Part shown: in pieces, positions 8,874 through 18,750 of the stretch | Position numbering within the stretch: position 1 is the stretch's first letter | Layout of the letters: every line of letters starts with the position of its first letter | Assembly: GCF_900106695.1 (NCBI RefSeq) | Contig: NZ_FNMZ01000003.1 | Location: 372,001-436,000 of the forward strand | Direction of reading: 5' to 3' | From: Albimonas donghaensis | Lineage (GTDB): Bacteria > Pseudomonadota > Alphaproteobacteria > Rhodobacterales > Rhodobacteraceae | Length of the DNA: 64,000 nucleotides | Position numbers and translations under genes: made by a program | Notes under the pieces: generated by a model | Seen by the model: only the letters and a program-made list of their open reading frames with translations | What the model was told of the DNA's origin: nothing | The model's database searches: none

Positions 8874-9724
8874 AGCGCGGGCTCCTCCCCTTCCTTTTCA
8901 CGCAGCACGGCCATGATGGCGGCGGCGGTCTCTTCGATCGAACGGCGGGTGACGTCGATCACCGGCAGGCCCAGCCGGTCGAAGGTCAGGCGGGCCTGGG
9001 CGACTTCCTCGCGCACGCGCTCGGGATCGGCGTAGTCCGCCCCGCGCATATGGGGCGAGGCGCCGATGACCTCCAGCCGCTGACCGCGGATCTGCACCAG
9101 CCGGGACGGCGAGGCGATGAGCCCGACCGCGGGAATGCCCGCGGCGATGGCCTCTTCCAGCGCCGGGGGCATGGAGCGGCCAGGCACCAGCGGCACATTG
9201 GCCGCCATGATCCCGCGCACCGCGAGATAGAGGCAGGTGGGCGTCTTCGACGTCCGCGACACGCCCACGAGGATCACGTCCGCCTTGCGCAGCCGCTCCG
9301 GCGTCGCGCCGTCATCATGGGCCATGGCGTAGTCGATGGCCGCGACCCGGTCGAAATAGCCGCCGTTGACGTCATGCTGCTTGCCGGGCCGCCGGCGGCC
9401 GCGGGTGACGCCGAACTGCTCGGACATCGCGTCGAAAAAGGGTTTCAGGAGCGCGACCATCGGCACGCCGAGCTGCTCGCAGCCATCGCGCAGCCGCGCG
9501 GCGAGGCTCTCGTCCAGAAGGGTGTAGACGACCAGCCCCGGTTCATCCGAGATTTTCTGCAGGGCGGCGTCCACATCGCGTCGCGTGCGGGTGAACACAT
9601 GCACCCGGCGCGTCAGCTCCAGTCCGTCGAACTGGCTGATCACGGCGCCGGCTGCCGCCGATACGGTCTCTCCCGTGGAATCCGAGAGAAGATGCAGGAC
9701 ATGTCGTTCCGTCCGGCCGGTCAC
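8870..9724 (-). CDS. ppsR: Pyruvate, phosphate dikinase regulatory protein (DUF299 family)
   Basis: The family (PDRP/PSRP) comprises bifunctional kinase-pyrophosphorylases that inactivate and reactivate pyruvate phosphate dikinase or PEP synthase, using ADP and phosphate. The 284-residue protein starts [14 protein letters not shown] and contains the P-loop-like [15 protein letters not shown] and the later [13 protein letters not shown]. It is the homologue of the Rickettsia gene RP001, which with hemE flanks the alphaproteobacterial origin. It heads the leftward operon and reads away from the gene-free oriC-like region. I cannot tell from sequence whether the target is PpdK or PpsA; PpdK is more likely in this group. 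Confidence 0.93.
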   Translation of the reverse strand: MTGRTERHVLHLLSDSTGETVSAAAGAVISQFDGLELTRRVHVFTRTRRDVDAALQKISDEPGLVVYTLLDESLAARLRDGCEQLGVPMVALLKPFFDAMSEQFGVTRGRRRPGKQHDVNGGYFDRVAAIDYAMAHDDGATPERLRKADVILVGVSRTSKTPTCLYLAVRGIMAANVPLVPGRSMPPALEEAIAAGIPAVGLIASPSRLVQIRGQRLEVIGASPHMRGADYADPERVREEVAQARLTFDRLGLPVIDVTRRSIEETAAAIMAVLREKEGEEPAL

Positions 9725-9920
9725 GGCGGGCGGCGCCTCCCCTAAAGCTTTGCGTTTGGTTCGCGCTCAATCTGTCAAAGCCCGAGGCCGGGGATAAGTG
9801 CCAATAGCGGGGATAACCCGGTCGGATTCAGGTATGTGGCCGGGGCGCCTCAGGGACCCTGTGGACGGAGCCCCTTTCCATCCACCTGTGAGGGGAATCC
9901 CCAGCCCGACCCTCGGCACC

Positions 9921-9929
9921 TGTGGATAA
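9921..9929 (-). promoter_or_regulatory. DnaA box, perfect consensus
   Basis: The plus strand reads TGTGGATAA, so the minus strand carries the consensus TTATCCACA exactly. Confidence 0.75.
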
Positions 9930-9953
9930 CTTTCGCCGTCCGTGGAAAGATTA

Positions 9954-9962
9954 TGAGGATAA
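9954..9962 (-). promoter_or_regulatory. DnaA box, one mismatch
   Basis: The minus strand reads TTATCCTCA, one base from consensus, 24 bases from the perfect box and in the same orientation. Confidence 0.5.
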
Positions 9963-10034
9963 CGGGGATAGCGAAAGCGATGCGCGAAGAGCCATCTGCA
10001 AGCCACTGATTTTGCTTGGAGAATTTTGCCCGAT

Positions 10035-10043
10035 TTTTCCACA
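10035..10043 (+). promoter_or_regulatory. DnaA box, one mismatch, in the AT-rich segment
   Basis: The plus strand reads TTTTCCACA, one base from consensus, inside the most AT-rich part of the region. Confidence 0.5.
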
Positions 10044-10134
10044 ATCATATGTGCACAGGGAAAACGGGTCGAATGAGCCTGTTGACACCCGTGGACTAAG
10101 TTGTGGATTTCTCCCCCGCGAGCGGGGATCACCG

Positions 10135-10143
10135 TTATCCACG
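10135..10143 (+). promoter_or_regulatory. DnaA box, one mismatch, before hemE
   Basis: The plus strand reads TTATCCACG, one base from consensus, 53 bases before the hemE start codon. Confidence 0.55.
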
Positions 10144-10195
10144 CCCCTACACACTACTACCACTTATCAAAGAAATCCCCAGCCGAAGGAACGCC

Positions 10196-11230
10196 ATGAC
10201 CCCGAACGCGAAACCGCTGCTCCGGGCCCTGGCGGGCGAGGCGCTGCCAACCCCTCCCGTCTGGCTCATGCGCCAGGCCGGCCGCTACCTGCCCGAGTAT
10301 CGGGCGACACGCGAGAAAGCCGGATCGTTCCTCGATCTTTGCTACAATCCCGAACTCGCGACCGAGGTGACGCTGCAACCGATCCAGCGCTTCGGCTTCG
10401 ATGCGGCGATCCTCTTCGCGGACATCCTGCTGGTGCCCCAGGCGCTGGGGGCCGACGTGACCTTCGTGCAGGGAGAGGGGCCGCGGCTGTCCACCGTGAC
10501 CAGTCCTGAGGATCTCGCGCGCCTGGGCCCCGTCGATGCGATCCATGACACGCTCTCGCCGGTCTATGAGACGGTCAGTCGTCTTTCGACGGCGCTCCCC
10601 TCCGACGTGACCCTGATCGGCTTCGCAGGCGCGCCCTGGACCGTGGCGACCTACATGATCGCCGGGCGCGGGACCCCGAGCCAGGAACCCGCGCGTCGCC
10701 TGCTGATGCAGCAGCCCGAGGTGTTCTTCGCCCTGCTGGACAAGATCACCGACGCGACCATCGAATATCTGTCGCGCCAGGTCGAAGCGGGCGCGGAGGT
10801 CGTGAAGCTGTTCGACAGCTGGGCGGGCTCGCTGAGCGCGCCGGATTTCGGGCCGGTGTGCCTGGAACCCAACCGTCGGATCATCTCGGAGTTGAAATCC
10901 CGTTATCCAAATCTCCCGGTGATCGCATTTCCGCGCGGCGCCGGGGGCGCCTATGAGCGTTTCGTCGCCGAAAGCGGCGCGGATTGCGTCGGGCTCGACC
11001 AGCACGTGCCCCTGGATTGGGCGCGCGAGCGGCTGCAACCGAAGATCTGCGTTCAGGGCAACCTCGATCCGATGCTGATGGTCGAGGGCGGCGAGAAACT
11101 GGACCGCGCCGCGAAGACCATCTGCGAGACGCTGGGCGATGGTCCGTTCGTGTTCAATCTCGGCCACGGGATCACGCCGGACGCCGATCCCGCGAATGTC
11201 GAGCGGCTGTTGCGCGCCGTGCGCGGCTGA
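10196..11230 (+). CDS. hemE: Uroporphyrinogen decarboxylase
   Basis: HemE decarboxylates uroporphyrinogen III to coproporphyrinogen III in haem synthesis, in the cytoplasm. The 344-residue protein has both family signatures: [16 protein letters not shown] near the start with the substrate-binding Arg residues, and [14 protein letters not shown] in the middle. The motif [12 protein letters not shown] carries the conserved catalytic Asp region. The ATG at 10196 follows GAAGGA (10185-10190) and gives the family's usual N-terminus; the frame is open further upstream, but that part runs into the origin-like region. It is followed by hemJ with a ten-base gap. A promoter presumably lies within the oriC-like region, as for Caulobacter hemE. 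Confidence 0.97.
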   Translation: MTPNAKPLLRALAGEALPTPPVWLMRQAGRYLPEYRATREKAGSFLDLCYNPELATEVTLQPIQRFGFDAAILFADILLVPQALGADVTFVQGEGPRLSTVTSPEDLARLGPVDAIHDTLSPVYETVSRLSTALPSDVTLIGFAGAPWTVATYMIAGRGTPSQEPARRLLMQQPEVFFALLDKITDATIEYLSRQVEAGAEVVKLFDSWAGSLSAPDFGPVCLEPNRRIISELKSRYPNLPVIAFPRGAGGAYERFVAESGADCVGLDQHVPLDWARERLQPKICVQGNLDPMLMVEGGEKLDRAAKTICETLGDGPFVFNLGHGITPDADPANVERLLRAVRG

Positions 11231-11240
11231 GGGGGCGGAA

Positions 11241-11690
11241 ATGGACCTGCTGGCCTGGTATCCCTGGTTCAAGGCGATCCACGTGATGTCGGTGATCGCC
11301 TGGATGGCGGCGCTGCTCTACCTGCCGCGCCTTTTCGTCTATCATGCGGAGCGCGGCGCGCCGGGCTCCGAGCTGTCCGAAACCTTCAAGGTGATGGAGC
11401 GCAAGTTGCTGCGCGGCATCATGAATCCGGCGATGATCTCATCCTGGACGTTCGGCTTGCTGACGCTCGTGTCGCTCGGACCCGGATTCCTGGCGAATTC
11501 CCCCTGGCTGCATGCGAAACTGCTGCTGGTGGTGCTGATGACCGGCTATCACATGGCCTGCGCGCGGTTCCGCCGCGATTTCGCCGAGGATGCGAACCGG
11601 CGCAGCGGCCGCTTCTATCGCATGATCAACGAAATACCGGCCCTGCTGATGGTCGGCATCGTGATCCTTGTGATCGTGCAGCCGTTCTGA
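11241..11690 (+). CDS. hemJ: HemJ-type protoporphyrinogen IX oxidase
   Basis: HemJ is an inner-membrane, haem-binding enzyme that oxidises protoporphyrinogen IX to protoporphyrin IX, replacing HemG or HemY in most alphaproteobacteria. The 149-residue protein has four hydrophobic helices. It shows [29 protein letters not shown], with the conserved His (AIHVMSVI) and Arg, then [15 protein letters not shown] with a conserved His-Ala-Lys, and closes with [20 protein letters not shown]. It follows hemE directly, coupling two haem-pathway steps. Start chosen at the ATG that gives the family N-terminus. Confidence 0.95.
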   Translation: MDLLAWYPWFKAIHVMSVIAWMAALLYLPRLFVYHAERGAPGSELSETFKVMERKLLRGIMNPAMISSWTFGLLTLVSLGPGFLANSPWLHAKLLLVVLMTGYHMACARFRRDFAEDANRRSGRFYRMINEIPALLMVGIVILVIVQPF

Positions 11691-11745
11691 TCGGCGCTTT
11701 CGCCTCTGTTCACAGGGATATTCGGGGGTGGACGCGGATTTGGGA

Positions 11746-11763
11746 CGAGTCTTGTTTGACTCG
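11746..11763 (+). other. Small hairpin between hemJ and rho
   Basis: CGAGTC and GACTCG form a 6-bp stem around the loop TTGTTT. No T-tract follows, so it is a weak terminator candidate at best. It overlaps the -35 element of the proposed rho promoter. Confidence 0.3.
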
Positions 11764-11784
11764 GGCCCTCTTCTGCGCATATGT
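11756..11784 (+). promoter_or_regulatory. Possible sigma-70 promoter of rho
   Basis: TTGACT (11756-11761) and ATATGT (11779-11784) are separated by 17 bases, about 100 bases before the rho start codon. The -35 is one base from consensus; the -10 is weak. Confidence 0.3.
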
Positions 11785-11886
11785 GCCCCCCAACAGCGCG
11801 CGCCACATCTCTCTGCGCGCGCGGCTCCCCCCCTATTCCCGCGACGCAACGCTCAGATTCCTCTCGCGGGCTCACACAGGCGCCAG

Positions 11887-13158
11887 ATGGATATTCAGGA
11901 ACTCAAGCTCTCCGAGCTGAAGGCGAAGTCGCCTACCGCATTGCTGACCTTCGCGGAAGAGCTGGAGGTCGAGGGCGCCTCGGCCCTGCGCCGCCAGGAC
12001 ATGATGTTCGCCATTCTCAAGGAACTGGCGGACCGCGACGTGGAGATCTCGGGCGGCGGCGTGCTTGAGGTTCTCCAGGACGGGTTCGGCTTTCTGCGTT
12101 CGCCCGAGGCGAACTACCTGCCCGGCCCCGACGACATCTATGTGGCGCCCCAGCAGATCCGGCGCTTCGCGCTGCGCACCGGCGACACGGTTGATGGCCT
12201 GATCCGCGCTCCGAAGGAGGGCGAGCGCTATTTCGCCCTGGTGAAGCTGAACCAGCTGAACTTCGACGATCCGGAGAATGCGCGCCACAAGGTCCATTTC
12301 GACAATCTCACGCCGCTTTATCCCGATCAGCGGTTGCGGCTGGAGATCGAGGATCCGACGATCAAGGACAAGACGGCGCGGGTCATCGACCTGGTGTCGC
12401 CGATCGGCAAGGGCCAGCGCTGCCTGATCGTGGCCCCGCCGCGCACCGGTAAGACGGTGATTTTGCAGAACATTGCGAACTCGATCGAGAAGAACCACCC
12501 CGAGGTCTACCTGATCGTGCTGCTCATCGACGAGCGGCCGGAGGAAGTCACGGACATGCAGCGTTCGGTTCAGGGGGAGGTCGTGGCCTCGACCTTCGAC
12601 GAACCGGCGACGCGGCATGTGGCGGTTTCGGAAATGGTGATCGAGAAGGCCAAGCGCCTGACCGAGCATGGGCGCGACGTGGTGATCCTGCTGGACTCGA
12701 TCACCCGTCTCGGCCGCGCTTACAACACCGTGGTCCCTTCGTCGGGCAAGGTGCTGACCGGCGGTGTCGACGCCAACGCCCTGCAGCGCCCCAAGCGCTT
12801 CTTCGGCGCGGCGCGCAACATCGAGGAAGGCGGCTCGCTGACCATCATCGCCACCGCGCTGATCGACACCGGGTCGCGCATGGACGAGGTGATCTTCGAG
12901 GAGTTCAAGGGCACCGGCAACTCGGAGATCGTGCTGGACCGCAAGGTCTCCGACAAGCGCGTCTATCCTGCGATCGACATCCTCAAGTCCGGCACCCGGA
13001 AAGAGGACCTGCTGGTCGACAAGTCCGAGCTGGCGAAGATCTTCGTGCTGCGCCGGATCCTCAACCCGATGGGTCCGTCCGATGCCATCGAGTTCCTGCT
13101 GGGCAAGCTCAAGCAGACCAAGACCAATGGCGAGTTCTTCGACTCCATGAACACCTGA
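11887..13158 (+). CDS. rho: Transcription termination factor Rho
   Basis: Rho is a hexameric RNA helicase that ends transcription at C-rich unstructured RNA. The 423-residue protein has the N-terminal helical part ([20 protein letters not shown]), an RNA-binding cold-shock-like domain ([23 protein letters not shown]) and the ATPase domain. Walker A is [11 protein letters not shown] near residue 184 and Walker B is [16 protein letters not shown]. The R loop and C-terminal [20 protein letters not shown] are also typical. Length is normal. The 196-base leader may carry its own promoter. mnmE follows after 18 bases. In many relatives rho lies in this same hemE-hemJ-rho order. Confidence 0.98.
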   Translation: MDIQELKLSELKAKSPTALLTFAEELEVEGASALRRQDMMFAILKELADRDVEISGGGVLEVLQDGFGFLRSPEANYLPGPDDIYVAPQQIRRFALRTGDTVDGLIRAPKEGERYFALVKLNQLNFDDPENARHKVHFDNLTPLYPDQRLRLEIEDPTIKDKTARVIDLVSPIGKGQRCLIVAPPRTGKTVILQNIANSIEKNHPEVYLIVLLIDERPEEVTDMQRSVQGEVVASTFDEPATRHVAVSEMVIEKAKRLTEHGRDVVILLDSITRLGRAYNTVVPSSGKVLTGGVDANALQRPKRFFGAARNIEEGGSLTIIATALIDTGSRMDEVIFEEFKGTGNSEIVLDRKVSDKRVYPAIDILKSGTRKEDLLVDKSELAKIFVLRRILNPMGPSDAIEFLLGKLKQTKTNGEFFDSMNT

Positions 13159-13176
13159 TCTCCGGAGGCCCGGAGG

Positions 13177-14490
13177 ATGGAGACCCGCGACACCATCTTC
13201 GCGCCGGCAACGGCGCGAGGACGCGCGGCGGTTTCCATCATCCGGGTATCCGGTCCCGGCGCCGATGCGGCGCTGGCGCGGCTCTGCGGGGCGATTCCCG
13301 AGGCACGGCGCGCCGTCCTGCGCATCCTCCGCGGGCCTGAGGGCGATCCCATCGACCGGGCGCTGGTCATCCGCTTCGAGGCGGGCGCCAGCTTTACCGG
13401 CGAAAACTCCTTTGAAATTCAATGTCATGGCGGAAGAGCCGTGCTGGCCGCGGTTCTGGATGCGCTGGCGTCCTGTCCTGGGCTGAGACTGGCCGAACCC
13501 GGTGAGTTCACGCGTCGGGCGCTGGAGAACGGACGTCTGGATCTGCTGGAGGCCGAGGGCCTCGCCGATCTGGTGAACGCCGAGACCGAGGGTCAGCGTC
13601 GCCAGGCGCTTCGCGCCATGCGGGGCGCGCTGGGGGACCAGGCCGCGGCATGGCGGACGTCCTTGATCCGGGCGAGGGCGCTGGTCGAAGCGGTGATGGA
13701 CTTCGCTGACGAAGAAGTGCCGGAAGATGTCGGACCGGAGGTCTCCGCCCTGATCGACCAGACCGCCACCGCCATGCGGTTGGCTCTGGCCGGCGCCGCG
13801 GCGGCGGAGCGGGTGCGCGAAGGGTTCGAGGTCGCTCTGGTCGGCGCGCCGAATGCCGGAAAATCCACCCTGCTCAATGCGTTGGCCCGGCGTGAGGCGG
13901 CGATCACCTCGGCGACCGCGGGAACCACGCGGGACGTGATCGAGGTGCAGATGGACCTCCGCGGGCTTCCGGTCACGCTGCTGGATACCGCGGGATTGCG
14001 TGAGACGGCGGATGATATCGAGGCGATCGGCGTCGCCCGCGCGCGGGAACGTGCCGATGCCGCGGATCTGCGGATCTGGCTTCAGGCGCCGGGCTCGGCC
14101 GGGATCGCGCCGCCTGAGGCCTGGCTGCGAGAGGGCGACCTTTGGCTCGGGAGCATGGCGGACGTGGGAGACGGGCCTGAAGGGGCGATTCCCGTGTCCG
14201 CGCGCACTGGGGAGGGGCTCGACCGCTTGATCGATCGGATCGCGTCGGAGCTGGAATCCCGGGCGGCGGGCGCTTCGGCGGTGGTGCGCGCGCGTCATCG
14301 GAAGGCGCTGGAGGCGGGGCTGGCCCATCTCGACCGCGCTACGCTATGGTTGGGGCGCGGCGAAGCCTTGCTGGATCTCGCCGCGGAGGAACTTCGGCTG
14401 GCCTCAGCTATGCTGGAGACGCTGCTCGGGCGGGTTGATGCGGAGCGGGTTCTGGACGATATCTTCGCGGAGTTCTGCCTCGGCAAGTGA
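13177..14490 (+). CDS. mnmE: tRNA modification GTPase MnmE
   Basis: MnmE works with MnmG to add the aminomethyl group at the 5 position of wobble uridine, using tetrahydrofolate, GTP and FAD. The 437-residue protein has the N-terminal folate-binding domain beginning [22 protein letters not shown], helical region, and an inserted G domain with [14 protein letters not shown] (near residue 222), TAGTTRD and LLDTAGLRE. The C-terminal FCLGK holds the catalytic Cys of the C-x-G-K motif. It is slightly shorter than E. coli MnmE (454). It is followed by mnmG, its functional partner, 52 bases downstream. Confidence 0.97.
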   Translation: METRDTIFAPATARGRAAVSIIRVSGPGADAALARLCGAIPEARRAVLRILRGPEGDPIDRALVIRFEAGASFTGENSFEIQCHGGRAVLAAVLDALASCPGLRLAEPGEFTRRALENGRLDLLEAEGLADLVNAETEGQRRQALRAMRGALGDQAAAWRTSLIRARALVEAVMDFADEEVPEDVGPEVSALIDQTATAMRLALAGAAAAERVREGFEVALVGAPNAGKSTLLNALARREAAITSATAGTTRDVIEVQMDLRGLPVTLLDTAGLRETADDIEAIGVARARERADAADLRIWLQAPGSAGIAPPEAWLREGDLWLGSMADVGDGPEGAIPVSARTGEGLDRLIDRIASELESRAAGASAVVRARHRKALEAGLAHLDRATLWLGRGEALLDLAAEELRLASAMLETLLGRVDAERVLDDIFAEFCLGK

Positions 14491-14542
14491 ATCCGGGCGT
14501 CCAGCATCGGCGCGCAAGGCGCCAGGTTCGGGTCAGGGACCC

Positions 14543-16423
14543 ATGTTTCACGTGAAACACGACTTCGATGTCATTGTGATCGGCGGCGGTCACGCGGGAA
14601 CCGAGGCGGCCGACGCCGCCGCCCGGATGGGCGCTGCGGCGGCGCTGGTTACGCATGATCTGGCACGATTGGGCGAAATGTCCTGCAATCCGGCCATCGG
14701 CGGACTGGGCAAGGGCCATCTTGTCCGGGAAATCGATGCGTTGGATGGCGTTATGGCGCGTGCGGCCGATGCCGCGGGCATCCAGTTCCGCCTGCTCAAT
14801 CGCCGCAAAGGGCCCGCGGTGCAGGGCCCGCGGGCGCAATGCGACCGGCGACTGTATCGAACCGCCGTCCGAAAGTTCCTTGAGGCAGCGGCCGGCCTGA
14901 GCTTGATCGCCGGCGAGGCGGTTGACCTGGTGATGGACGGCGACCGGGTGGCAGGCGTCGCGCTGGCGGATGGCATGCGCCTGACAGCCCGTGCCGTAGT
15001 GCTGACCACGGGGACGTTCCTGCGGGGTGTCATACACATCGGGGACCGTCGGATCGAAGCGGGGCGGATGGGAGACAAGGCCTCCGTTCGTCTGGCGCAG
15101 CGCATCGACGATTTCGCCCTGCCCCTCGGCCGTCTGAAAACGGGCACCCCGCCGCGCCTCGATGGAAGAACCATCGACTGGGCGAGCCTGGAGGAACAGC
15201 CGGGGGACGAGACGCCGGAGCGTTTCTCCTTTCTGCCCGGAGGCCCTCTGCCCCGGCAGGTTCCCTGCCACATCACGCGAACCACTCAGCGGACCCACGA
15301 GATCATCAGCGCCAATCTTTCGCGCTCCGCCATGTATGGCGGGCATATCGACGGGATCGGACCACGCTATTGCCCGTCGATCGAAGACAAGGTGGTGCGT
15401 TTCGCCGACAAGTCCTCGCATCAGATCTTTCTGGAACCTGAAGGGCTTGGCGATCACACGATCTATCCCAACGGGATCTCCACCTCGCTTCCCGAGGAGG
15501 TGCAGCGCGAATACGTCGCCTCTATCCCCGGGCTGGAGGCCGCCACGATCCTGCAGCCGGGATATGCCATCGAGTATGATTACGTTGATCCGCGAGCGCT
15601 GACCGCGACGCTGGCCACGAAGGATGTCCCCGGATTGTGGTTGGCCGGGCAGATCAACGGGACCACCGGGTATGAAGAAGCGGGAGCGCAGGGCCTCGTC
15701 GCGGGGATCAATGCGGCGCTTGCCGCCCAGGACCGAGCGCCGGAGACGTTTGATCGGGCCGAGGGCTATCTTGGCGTGATGATCGATGACCTCGTGACCC
15801 GCGGCGTGGCCGAACCCTATCGCATGTTCACGTCGCGGGCCGAGTATCGGTTGACCCTGCGCGCCGACAATGCCGACCAGAGGCTGACGCCGCGGGGGAT
15901 GGAGCTGGGCTGCGTCGGCGATGCGCGGGCTGAGGCGTTCACCGGAAAGATGGAGGCTTTGGCCCAGGCCAGGTCGCTCGCCGAAGCGCATACATTGACC
16001 CCGCAGGAGGCGCGGGCTCAGGGGATCGTGGTTTCGCTGGATGGCCAGCGCCGCGATGTGGCGCAGCTTCTGGCCCATGAGGGCGCCAGCTTCGCGCGGT
16101 TGGCGGAGATCTGGCCGGACCTGGCCGCACTCGATCCCACCATCGCGCGCCAGCTTGAGATCGAGGCGCGTTATGCGCAGTATTCGGAAAGGCAGGAGGC
16201 GGATGTGTTGGCGCTGCGGCGGGACGCGGCGCATCCGTTGCCGCCGGGCCTGAGATTCGACGAAATTTCCGGTCTTTCGCGTGAACTGCAGGACAAATTG
16301 AACCGAGCCCGGCCGGAGACGCTGGCTCAAGCTGGCAATATAGAGGGCATGACCCCGGCGGCATTGACCCTGCTTCTGATCCACGCCCGCCGCGCGTCGG
16401 CGCTTCAGGCTGCGTCGCGATGA
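14543..16423 (+). CDS. mnmG: tRNA uridine 5-carboxymethylaminomethyl modification enzyme MnmG
   Basis: MnmG is the FAD- and NADH-dependent partner of MnmE. The 626-residue protein starts [30 protein letters not shown]: the dinucleotide motif GGGHAGTE is exact. Further signatures are [15 protein letters not shown] with NPAIGG-like context, and [16 protein letters not shown]-like [13 protein letters not shown]. Cys residues used for catalysis lie in MSCNPAIGG and around RYCPSIE. The first codons after ATG overlap a perfect parS palindrome (14544-14559), which explains the unusual FHVKH start. It overlaps rsmG by four bases. Confidence 0.97.
   Translation: MFHVKHDFDVIVIGGGHAGTEAADAAARMGAAAALVTHDLARLGEMSCNPAIGGLGKGHLVREIDALDGVMARAADAAGIQFRLLNRRKGPAVQGPRAQCDRRLYRTAVRKFLEAAAGLSLIAGEAVDLVMDGDRVAGVALADGMRLTARAVVLTTGTFLRGVIHIGDRRIEAGRMGDKASVRLAQRIDDFALPLGRLKTGTPPRLDGRTIDWASLEEQPGDETPERFSFLPGGPLPRQVPCHITRTTQRTHEIISANLSRSAMYGGHIDGIGPRYCPSIEDKVVRFADKSSHQIFLEPEGLGDHTIYPNGISTSLPEEVQREYVASIPGLEAATILQPGYAIEYDYVDPRALTATLATKDVPGLWLAGQINGTTGYEEAGAQGLVAGINAALAAQDRAPETFDRAEGYLGVMIDDLVTRGVAEPYRMFTSRAEYRLTLRADNADQRLTPRGMELGCVGDARAEAFTGKMEALAQARSLAEAHTLTPQEARAQGIVVSLDGQRRDVAQLLAHEGASFARLAEIWPDLAALDPTIARQLEIEARYAQYSERQEADVLALRRDAAHPLPPGLRFDEISGLSRELQDKLNRARPETLAQAGNIEGMTPAALTLLLIHARRASALQAASR
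14544..14559. promoter_or_regulatory. parS centromere site 1, inside the start of mnmG
   Basis: TGTTTCACGTGAAACA is an exact 16-bp palindrome and an exact match to the bacterial parS consensus bound by ParB. It is read as codons 1-6 of mnmG (MFHVKH). It lies about 4.4 kb from the oriC-like region and 3.3 kb from parB. Confidence 0.9.
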
Positions 16424-17055
16424 GTGCCGAGGCGATTCTCGAGGGCCTCGGTGTTTCACGTGAAACACGGGAACGGCTGGAGTTGCTGGCCGCCCTGCTC
16501 GCCAAGTGGAATCCGAAGATCAATCTGGTCTCGAATTCGACGCTGGCCCATGTCTGGACCCGTCATATCGCGGATTCCGCGCAGATTTACGGCCTTGCGC
16601 CGGCATCCGCCCGGACCTGGATCGATCTCGGCTCCGGCGGAGGTTTTCCCGGCCTGGTGATCGGCGCGCTTGCCGCGCAGTTCAACCCGGATCTGGAGCT
16701 TACGCTGGTCGAATCGGACCAACGGAAATGCGCCTTTCTCGCGACGGCTTCACGTGAAATGGGCATTCGGACGACGGTTCTGCCCCGGCGGATCGAAACG
16801 CTGACCCCTGGCGCCCGCGACATAATCTCGGCGCGGGCCCTGGCTGCGCTGCCCAAGTTGCTGGAACTGGCCGCGCCATTGGCCGGACCGGACACCATCG
16901 CGCTGTTTCCCAAGGGGGCGGACGCCGCGTCCGAATTGACCTCCGCCGCTAGGGACTGGCATATTCGGCACAGAGCGCATCCGAGCGCCACCGACCCGAA
17001 TGCGGTCATCCTGGAAATACTGGAGTTTCGGCGTGGGCCTCTCGAACGCGCGTGA
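16420..17055 (+). CDS. rsmG: 16S rRNA (guanine527-N7) methyltransferase RsmG
   Basis: RsmG (GidB) methylates N7 of G527 in 16S rRNA using S-adenosylmethionine. The 211-residue protein shows [28 protein letters not shown], the common RsmG start region, and the SAM site [14 protein letters not shown]. Later come [11 protein letters not shown] and a PKG motif (LFPKGAD). The ATG overlaps the mnmG stop by four bases. Codons 11-16 (VSRET) are encoded by a second parS palindrome (16452-16467). The end overlaps the likely parA start by 23 bases. Confidence 0.96.
   Translation: MSAEAILEGLGVSRETRERLELLAALLAKWNPKINLVSNSTLAHVWTRHIADSAQIYGLAPASARTWIDLGSGGGFPGLVIGALAAQFNPDLELTLVESDQRKCAFLATASREMGIRTTVLPRRIETLTPGARDIISARALAALPKLLELAAPLAGPDTIALFPKGADAASELTSAARDWHIRHRAHPSATDPNAVILEILEFRRGPLERA
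16452..16467. promoter_or_regulatory. parS centromere site 2, inside rsmG
   Basis: A second exact TGTTTCACGTGAAACA, extended by matching G and C to an 18-bp palindrome (16451-16468). It is read in frame in rsmG, 1.9 kb from site 1. Confidence 0.9.
16746..16761. promoter_or_regulatory. Degenerate parS-like site in rsmG
   Basis: GGCTTCACGTGAAATG keeps the core TTCACGTGAA but differs from parS at four outer positions. It may be a weak ParB site or a chance match. Confidence 0.3.
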
Positions 17056-17845
17056 CGGCGCTACTCGCCGTATCCTGGCCATCGTCAATCAGAAGGGCGG
17101 GGTCGGTAAGACCACTACGGCGATCAATCTCGCCGCCGCGCTGGTGGAATCCGGAAAGCGGGTGCTGATCGTCGATCTCGACCCCCAGGGGAACGCCTCG
17201 ACGGGGCTGGGCATCCCGCATTCCCGCCGTGTGCGGAACTCCTACGATCTTCTGGTCAAGGAGGCGACGGCCTCGTCCTTGGTGCAGCCGACGACGGTGG
17301 AGAACCTGTCGGTGATCCCGGCCAAGGGCGATCTCAGCTCCGCCGATGTGGAACTGGTGAGCGATGCGGGGCGCGCGCGGCGGTTGCAGAAGTCATTGCG
17401 GGAACCTGAATTGCTCGCCGCCTGGGACTATATCGTCATCGATTGCCCCCCGTCGCTGAGCCTTCTGACGGTCAACGCCATGGCGGCTGCGGACGCGGTT
17501 CTGGTGCCGCTGCAATGCGAGTTCTTCGCCATGGAGGGGCTGAGCCAGCTCCTGACCACGGTGAAGGAGATCCGGCGCGGATTGAACCCGGCGCTGACGG
17601 TGGAGGGCGTGATCCTCACCATGTACGACCGCCGCAACAACCTGTCGGAACTGGTGGCCAACGATGTCAGGGCCAATCTCGGCGATGTGGTGTATCGGAC
17701 CGTGATTCCGCGGAACGTGCGCCTGTCCGAAGCCCCGTCCTACGCCGTGCCGGCGACGGTTTACGACCCGACGTCGACCGGAAGCCTGGCCTATCGCGCC
17801 CTGGCGCGGGAGTTGCTGGAGCGTGGAACCCGCTCGGCGGCGTGA
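17033..17845 (+). CDS. parA: Chromosome-partitioning ATPase ParA
   Basis: ParA is the Walker-type ATPase that moves ParB-parS complexes along the nucleoid. From the GTG at 17033 the protein has 270 residues. The deviant Walker A KGGVGKTT is at residues 21-28 and includes the signature first Lys. Further motifs are LIVDLDPQGNASTGLG, YIVIDCPPSLSLLTVNAM and VPLQCEFFAMEGLSQLL, all typical of chromosomal ParA/Soj. The frame is open for 11 more codons upstream inside rsmG, so the exact start is uncertain. parB follows 28 bases downstream. Confidence 0.96.
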   Translation: MGLSNARDGATRRILAIVNQKGGVGKTTTAINLAAALVESGKRVLIVDLDPQGNASTGLGIPHSRRVRNSYDLLVKEATASSLVQPTTVENLSVIPAKGDLSSADVELVSDAGRARRLQKSLREPELLAAWDYIVIDCPPSLSLLTVNAMAAADAVLVPLQCEFFAMEGLSQLLTTVKEIRRGLNPALTVEGVILTMYDRRNNLSELVANDVRANLGDVVYRTVIPRNVRLSEAPSYAVPATVYDPTSTGSLAYRALARELLERGTRSAA

Positions 17846-17873
17846 TGATGACGTTGAAAACAAAGGAAAAACC

Positions 17874-18737
17874 GTGAAGCGACCGCAGGGTAAAGGGCTT
17901 GGCCGGGGACTGTCGGCGCTGATCGGGGAATCCGAGCCGGAGGAGGGGCTGGCCAGTCCCGAGGCCGATGCCATCGCCATCGACCTGATCAAGCCGAACC
18001 CGGACCAGCCGCGCCGTCGCTTCTCGGATGACGAGATCGACGAGCTGGCGGCCTCGATCCGCGAGCGCGGGGTGATCCAGCCGCTGGTTCTGCGCCCCGA
18101 CCCGTCCGGCGAGGGCTACCAGATCGTCGCCGGCGAACGGCGCTGGCGGGCTGCGCAGCGTGCACAGTTGCATGAAGTGCCGGCGGTGGTGCGCGATCTC
18201 GACGACCAGACGGTTCTGGAAGTCGCGATCATCGAGAACGTCCAGCGGGCCGATCTCACTCCGGTTGAGGAGGCCCGCGGCTACTCCCGCTTGATGCAGG
18301 ATTTCGGGCATACGCAGGAAAAGTTGGCGAGCATCGTGGGCAAGAGCCGTCCGCATATCGCCAACGCCCTGCGGCTGTTGACCCTGCCGGAGACGGTGCT
18401 GGGCTACCTGGACGAGGGGCGGATCTCCGCCGGTCATGCGCGTGCGCTGGTGACGGCGGAGAACCCGGTGGCGCTGGCCGAGCAGGTGATCGCCCGCAAT
18501 CTCTCGGTGCGGGAAACCGAGGCGCTGGCCCGGCGCGCCAAGCCGGAGGGACCGGCGCGTCCCTCGGGCGGGGCGGGCAAGGATGCGGATACCAAGGCGC
18601 TGGAGATGGACCTTTCGGCCAATCTCGGCATGAAGGTGCGCATCGACCACAAGAGCGAGAAGGACGGCGGAGAACTTCGAATCCGCTATGCGACTCTCGA
18701 TGAGCTCGACGCCATCTGCCAGCTGATTTCGCGCTGA
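17874..18737 (+). CDS. parB: Chromosome-partitioning CTPase/DNA-binding protein ParB
   Basis: ParB binds parS, spreads as a CTP-dependent clamp and interacts with ParA. The GTG at 17874 follows AAAGGA (17862-17867) and gives a 287-residue protein starting MKRPQGKGLGRGLSALIGE, the ParA-contacting N-terminus. The CTP-binding region shows PDQPRRRF and the motif GERRWRAAQ, then ENVQRADLTPVEEA. A helix-turn-helix follows (TQEKLASIVGKSRPHIANALRLL), which reads parS, and the C-terminal dimerisation domain. Its target sites are 1.4 and 3.3 kb upstream in rsmG and mnmG. Confidence 0.97.
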   Translation: MKRPQGKGLGRGLSALIGESEPEEGLASPEADAIAIDLIKPNPDQPRRRFSDDEIDELAASIRERGVIQPLVLRPDPSGEGYQIVAGERRWRAAQRAQLHEVPAVVRDLDDQTVLEVAIIENVQRADLTPVEEARGYSRLMQDFGHTQEKLASIVGKSRPHIANALRLLTLPETVLGYLDEGRISAGHARALVTAENPVALAEQVIARNLSVRETEALARRAKPEGPARPSGGAGKDADTKALEMDLSANLGMKVRIDHKSEKDGGELRIRYATLDELDAICQLISR

Positions 18738-18750
18738 GGGACCCGGGGCC

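Larger units (their letters stand above)
9725..10195. other. Probable chromosomal replication origin (oriC) between ppsR and hemE
   Basis: This gene-free stretch lies between the RP001/DUF299 gene and hemE, the exact setting of the Caulobacter and Rickettsia origins. It contains one perfect DnaA box on the minus strand (TGTGGATAA, 9921-9929) and three one-mismatch boxes (9954-9962, 10035-10043, 10135-10143), with weaker GGATAA-type repeats near 9791 and 9811. The segment 10000-10055 is far richer in A and T than its surroundings and could be the unwinding element. Two GANTC sites (9825-9829 and 9895-9899) could be CcrM methylation targets. No TTAA half-site of CtrA was seen. Genes on both sides point outward. 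A TTGACA at 10082-10087 may belong to the hemE promoter, but no good -10 follows. Confidence 0.75.

Noticed and set aside
11872-14328. An 818-codon open frame antisense to rho and mnmE
   Set aside because: It is the mirror of two certain genes, rich in Arg, Gly, His and Gln with no family motif, as expected from high-GC antisense frames.
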